The notes beneath the pieces are model-generated. The model made no database searches, was not told the DNA's origin, and worked only from the letters and a program-made list of their open reading frames with translations. Shown piece by piece: positions 60,956 to 64,000 of a stretch of 64,000 nt of DNA. This stretch comes from Thunnus maccoyii (lineage: Eukaryota > Chordata > Actinopteri > Scombriformes > Scombridae), in NCBI RefSeq assembly GCF_910596095.1, contig NC_056548.1, positions 15,282,651 to 15,346,650 on the forward strand, given 5' to 3'. Positions within the stretch are counted from its first letter, which is position 1. Every line of letters begins with the position of its first letter. The position numbers were made by a program, and so were the translations under genes.

Positions 60956-63900
60956 TAATGTACAGTAGACAGGCAATAAGAGCTAATTAGTCTGAAAGTG
61001 TTTCAATCGGCACTAGGTGTTGGTAATGGCTGCATTTATGCACACTCTAAACAAGCAAGGGGCCATTTTTGAAGAGCTCAACCATTTATTTTGCTGTAGA
61101 TCTATTAAAATTGAAGGTGACAGCTAATTTGAATCCTCTTTAATTTGGGGGAAATTTAATACACTGCAAGGTGATAGGCAAGGCTCCCCCTACCTCAGTA
61201 CAAGTCGCCCGCCACATGCAAAAATATGTAAATGCTGCCCGTATTAGAATCTTTGTCTGGTTGTCATTCTCACATGGGGCACATCAAAGCCATATGACCT
61301 GATTTTGCACCTGCTGTTTAATTAAATTTACAAGACAGACACAGTCTCCACTCCCGGTGATATACAAATCTGGCTTTATTACCCCAGCACTGTAATTTAC
61401 AAGGCAATTTACTGCTGGGCGGTAATGGTGCCTGCCAAAGTGCTCCCTCTGAAAAGATACACAAACATGCACAAAAACAAGTTATCCCATTTCGCTTCCT
61501 GAAGATAGGACCAAGAATGCCAAGACCACTTTATAAATTGTAACCACAGGATTAAAGATTGTGCTGTTTTAGCCCAGAAGACATCGGCTGTACGTTCTAG
61601 GAATCTCACCTCAATGTTCCACTTCCTGGAAAGTCCAATAGCAAAAAAAAACTAAACTGAATCTTAAAAATCCACCATAAACATCTCATCACTGGTCGGT
61701 GGGAGTAGCACAAAACGTGTGTGGATGAGCTTCTCTAAATTATTCTAAATTAAACAGTGCCCATTACTGAAAAAGGAAAAACTGGTTAGTATTTTGTGAG
61801 TGACTCAAGACCCTGATCTTGTCACTCCTCACAAGCATACAGTAAACCAAGCTCAGCACTACAGAGATTGGGGAGTGACAGTCATAAACTATACCCCCAG
61901 GAGAACTGAGATTTAGAGACTAGAGGGTGGAATCTCAAGTGATGGTGGAGCTTGTGAAATGCTTTACAGGTAGCAGTAGCAGAGCAGAGTTTGTAAAAAC
62001 AGCATACCCAAACAAAAAAGTGAGTTAGCATAGACAGCTTACCATAAATAGGCCACTGCATTGCCAAGGCTCGGATATACAGTATGTTGCTATTGTGTGT
62101 TGTGTGAATGTGGCAGTGCAGCCAGTTCTCTGCCTGAACTACCTTGCGGGCTTTGCTCTTTTTCAGTTAGTCAACTCATATAGAGCAGATGAGGATAATC
62201 TACAAAGTTAATATTTAGTGGGCCTTCAGACCAAAAATGATTTTGCATCAAAGCAACACTGCATTGGTGAGAGCGTGTTGCTTTAGCTACTGGTGAAACA
62301 TGAAATACAATCCAAGAAGCCCAGTTTGAGTGACAGAACCATTAATTTGAAAGCTTATCAGATGCCAAAACACTGGATTTTACAACTCTGGAAGGCAGCA
62401 AATATTTTCATTGTGACGATCACAAGTTAAACAACAGAAATACAGCGTTCATGTTACAAAGTAATCTGCCAGTAATGTGCGTATATATCTGATTGTCCAT
62501 CGCAGCACCTTGCTGGATGACGTTGCACTGCTGTCTGGCAAAAGGTGAGCTCTCTGCGTTGGCATCCCTGCTGCGTCCATGGACCAACCTCATTCAAATT
62601 AATAACACTACTGCATGTTTTCATGCAGGGCTGGTGTTGGGCTGAACACAGCCTTAGCTATAGGTTCTGACCTCATCACTCACCGCGAGCGTACACCAAG
62701 CTCAGCACAGCACAAAACCACATTAGATACAGAGCTTGACAACAGCTGTTACATAAAATCTACTATATGTGGATTGGGCACCAGCTGCCATGTGGCCATT
62801 CGCCTGTTAGGCACTTCTGCCCATGAAGGGAATATACTATCTAGAGTGCACCTTCTATTTAAGGCCCAGACACCAGCTATCGCATGGCTATTCCCCAACA
62901 AAGCACCTCAACCATTGCAGGGTTTATACTATGAAGTCAATTGTGTCATAGCACAGGTAGTAATGGTAAAATTATTTGATTATTGAATTACTGCTAATCC
63001 TCTTGGCTGTGTGGTATCAGCTACTGACAGGCCGCAACATGCACTGAATTCCTTGGTTGCCAACAAGAAACCTAAGCTTGAGCTCAACCAGCTTCCCACA
63101 GTCTCTTCCTCTTCTTGTGATGCCAACCGTGCACTGAGCTCAGAATTGGTTTCAGGTTATTTAGGTTAAAAAATAGTCAAAGATAGAAACTAAACCAAAA
63201 TACCTCAGGGATGAGGATTATCATTCATTGTCCGTCCTGGTCTCAACGAACATTCTTCACTATCAGCAGAGGGCAACTCTTTCTCTCCTCTTCATCTACT
63301 CTCTCTCATGCATCTTTTCCTCTGACAGATTCATATTAGTTAAGATCCACCTCTTGACATGCAGCAACCAATCAGTAAGCAAATGACAACCTGTGACTGT
63401 AATGATTGACATGGATAAATGTTAACCCAGTAAGCCACTTGATATGCAGCAGACAGATCAGACACATCAGCTAAGCAGAAGATAATTATTAATTTTAGCA
63501 CATTAAACTCACAAAAATTCATGGCTTTGAACACACATACTCCTCTTATGAAAGGTTATGTAGCAATGATAATCAGCAGAGCAGATTAGTACATGGATAT
63601 AACTTTAAGATCAGCAATGAGTGCAGCTGATTAGCAGCAACATAAATAGAAGTTATATGTAATTATGATATGAAAAATAGTAAAGCAGGATATCATATAA
63701 ACCTATTTCCTTCTCAGTTTAAAAATTTGCAGAAATTAGCAACCATCAGACATCATAACTTCGCCCACAAGCAACATCTGGAGAGCAATTTCAGTACTCT
63801 CTGCTATTGACATTTTCTAAATAGCCCATAAATCTTTGGAAGTGATAATAATATTCTCTCAACTCTCTTGTTCCTATAAGATTCTGTTCTGTTTATGTAT

Positions 63901-64000
63901 CCATAGTTCCCATGTAGTATGTTTAAAATATCCTCTCATAGTAATACTGCAACAAGTTCAAGTTTTCTGTATTAATGTGCACCCCACTCATCATCTGTGT
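60956..64000. other. Gene-free right end of the window
   Basis: AT-rich sequence with no recognisable exon, RNA gene or mobile element. Open frames are short and unremarkable. Confidence 0.5.

Overview
The window is vertebrate nuclear DNA and looks like a percomorph teleost. It has large AT-rich introns, canonical GT-AG splice sites, many dinucleotide microsatellites and typical fish interspersed repeats (hAT-type MITEs, CR1/L2/Rex1-like LINE relics). Three protein-coding genes can be reconstructed exon by exon: CMPK2 (minus strand), RSAD2/viperin (plus) and RNF144A (plus). The same trio, in the same order, is neighbouring in the human genome (chr 2p25), so this is a conserved vertebrate microsynteny block.

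Layout. 1-10.2 kb: gene-free flank with microsatellites and one intact 515-bp hAT MITE. 10.8-14.3 kb: CMPK2, five exons, 420 aa. 14.27-15.13 kb: compact divergent promoter with two ISREs that share an identical 10-bp core on opposite strands. 15.1-17.2 kb: RSAD2, six exons, 353 aa, all radical-SAM motifs present. About 18.8-52.4 kb: RNF144A, with a GC-richer promoter and untranslated exon region (a CTCF-like motif sits at its edge), a probable second untranslated exon, a repeat-rich 5' intron of about 11 kb, seven coding exons giving 295 aa, and a 3' UTR of up to 4 kb. 52.4-64 kb: gene-free flank with a nested pair of hAT-type elements, a 110-bp AC microsatellite and a 2.1-kb decayed LINE on the minus strand.

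How the genes work together. CMPK2 is a nucleoside monophosphate kinase of the thymidylate-kinase fold acting in mitochondria. Viperin is a radical-SAM enzyme that converts CTP to ddhCTP, an antiviral chain terminator. Their head-to-head arrangement around shared interferon elements fits co-induction and a substrate-supply relationship, which is established for mammals and only inferred here. RNF144A is a membrane-anchored RBR-type E3 ubiquitin ligase.

I found no prokaryotic features, CRISPR array, convincing tRNA/rRNA gene or viral genome. The most notable signals are the mirrored ISRE promoter, a weak 5' splice site in CMPK2 exon 1 that would allow a kinase-less isoform, a CTCF-like site between the interferon pair and RNF144A, a nested MITE pair with target-site duplications, and relics of hAT and LINE elements. 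No obviously new gene system is present.
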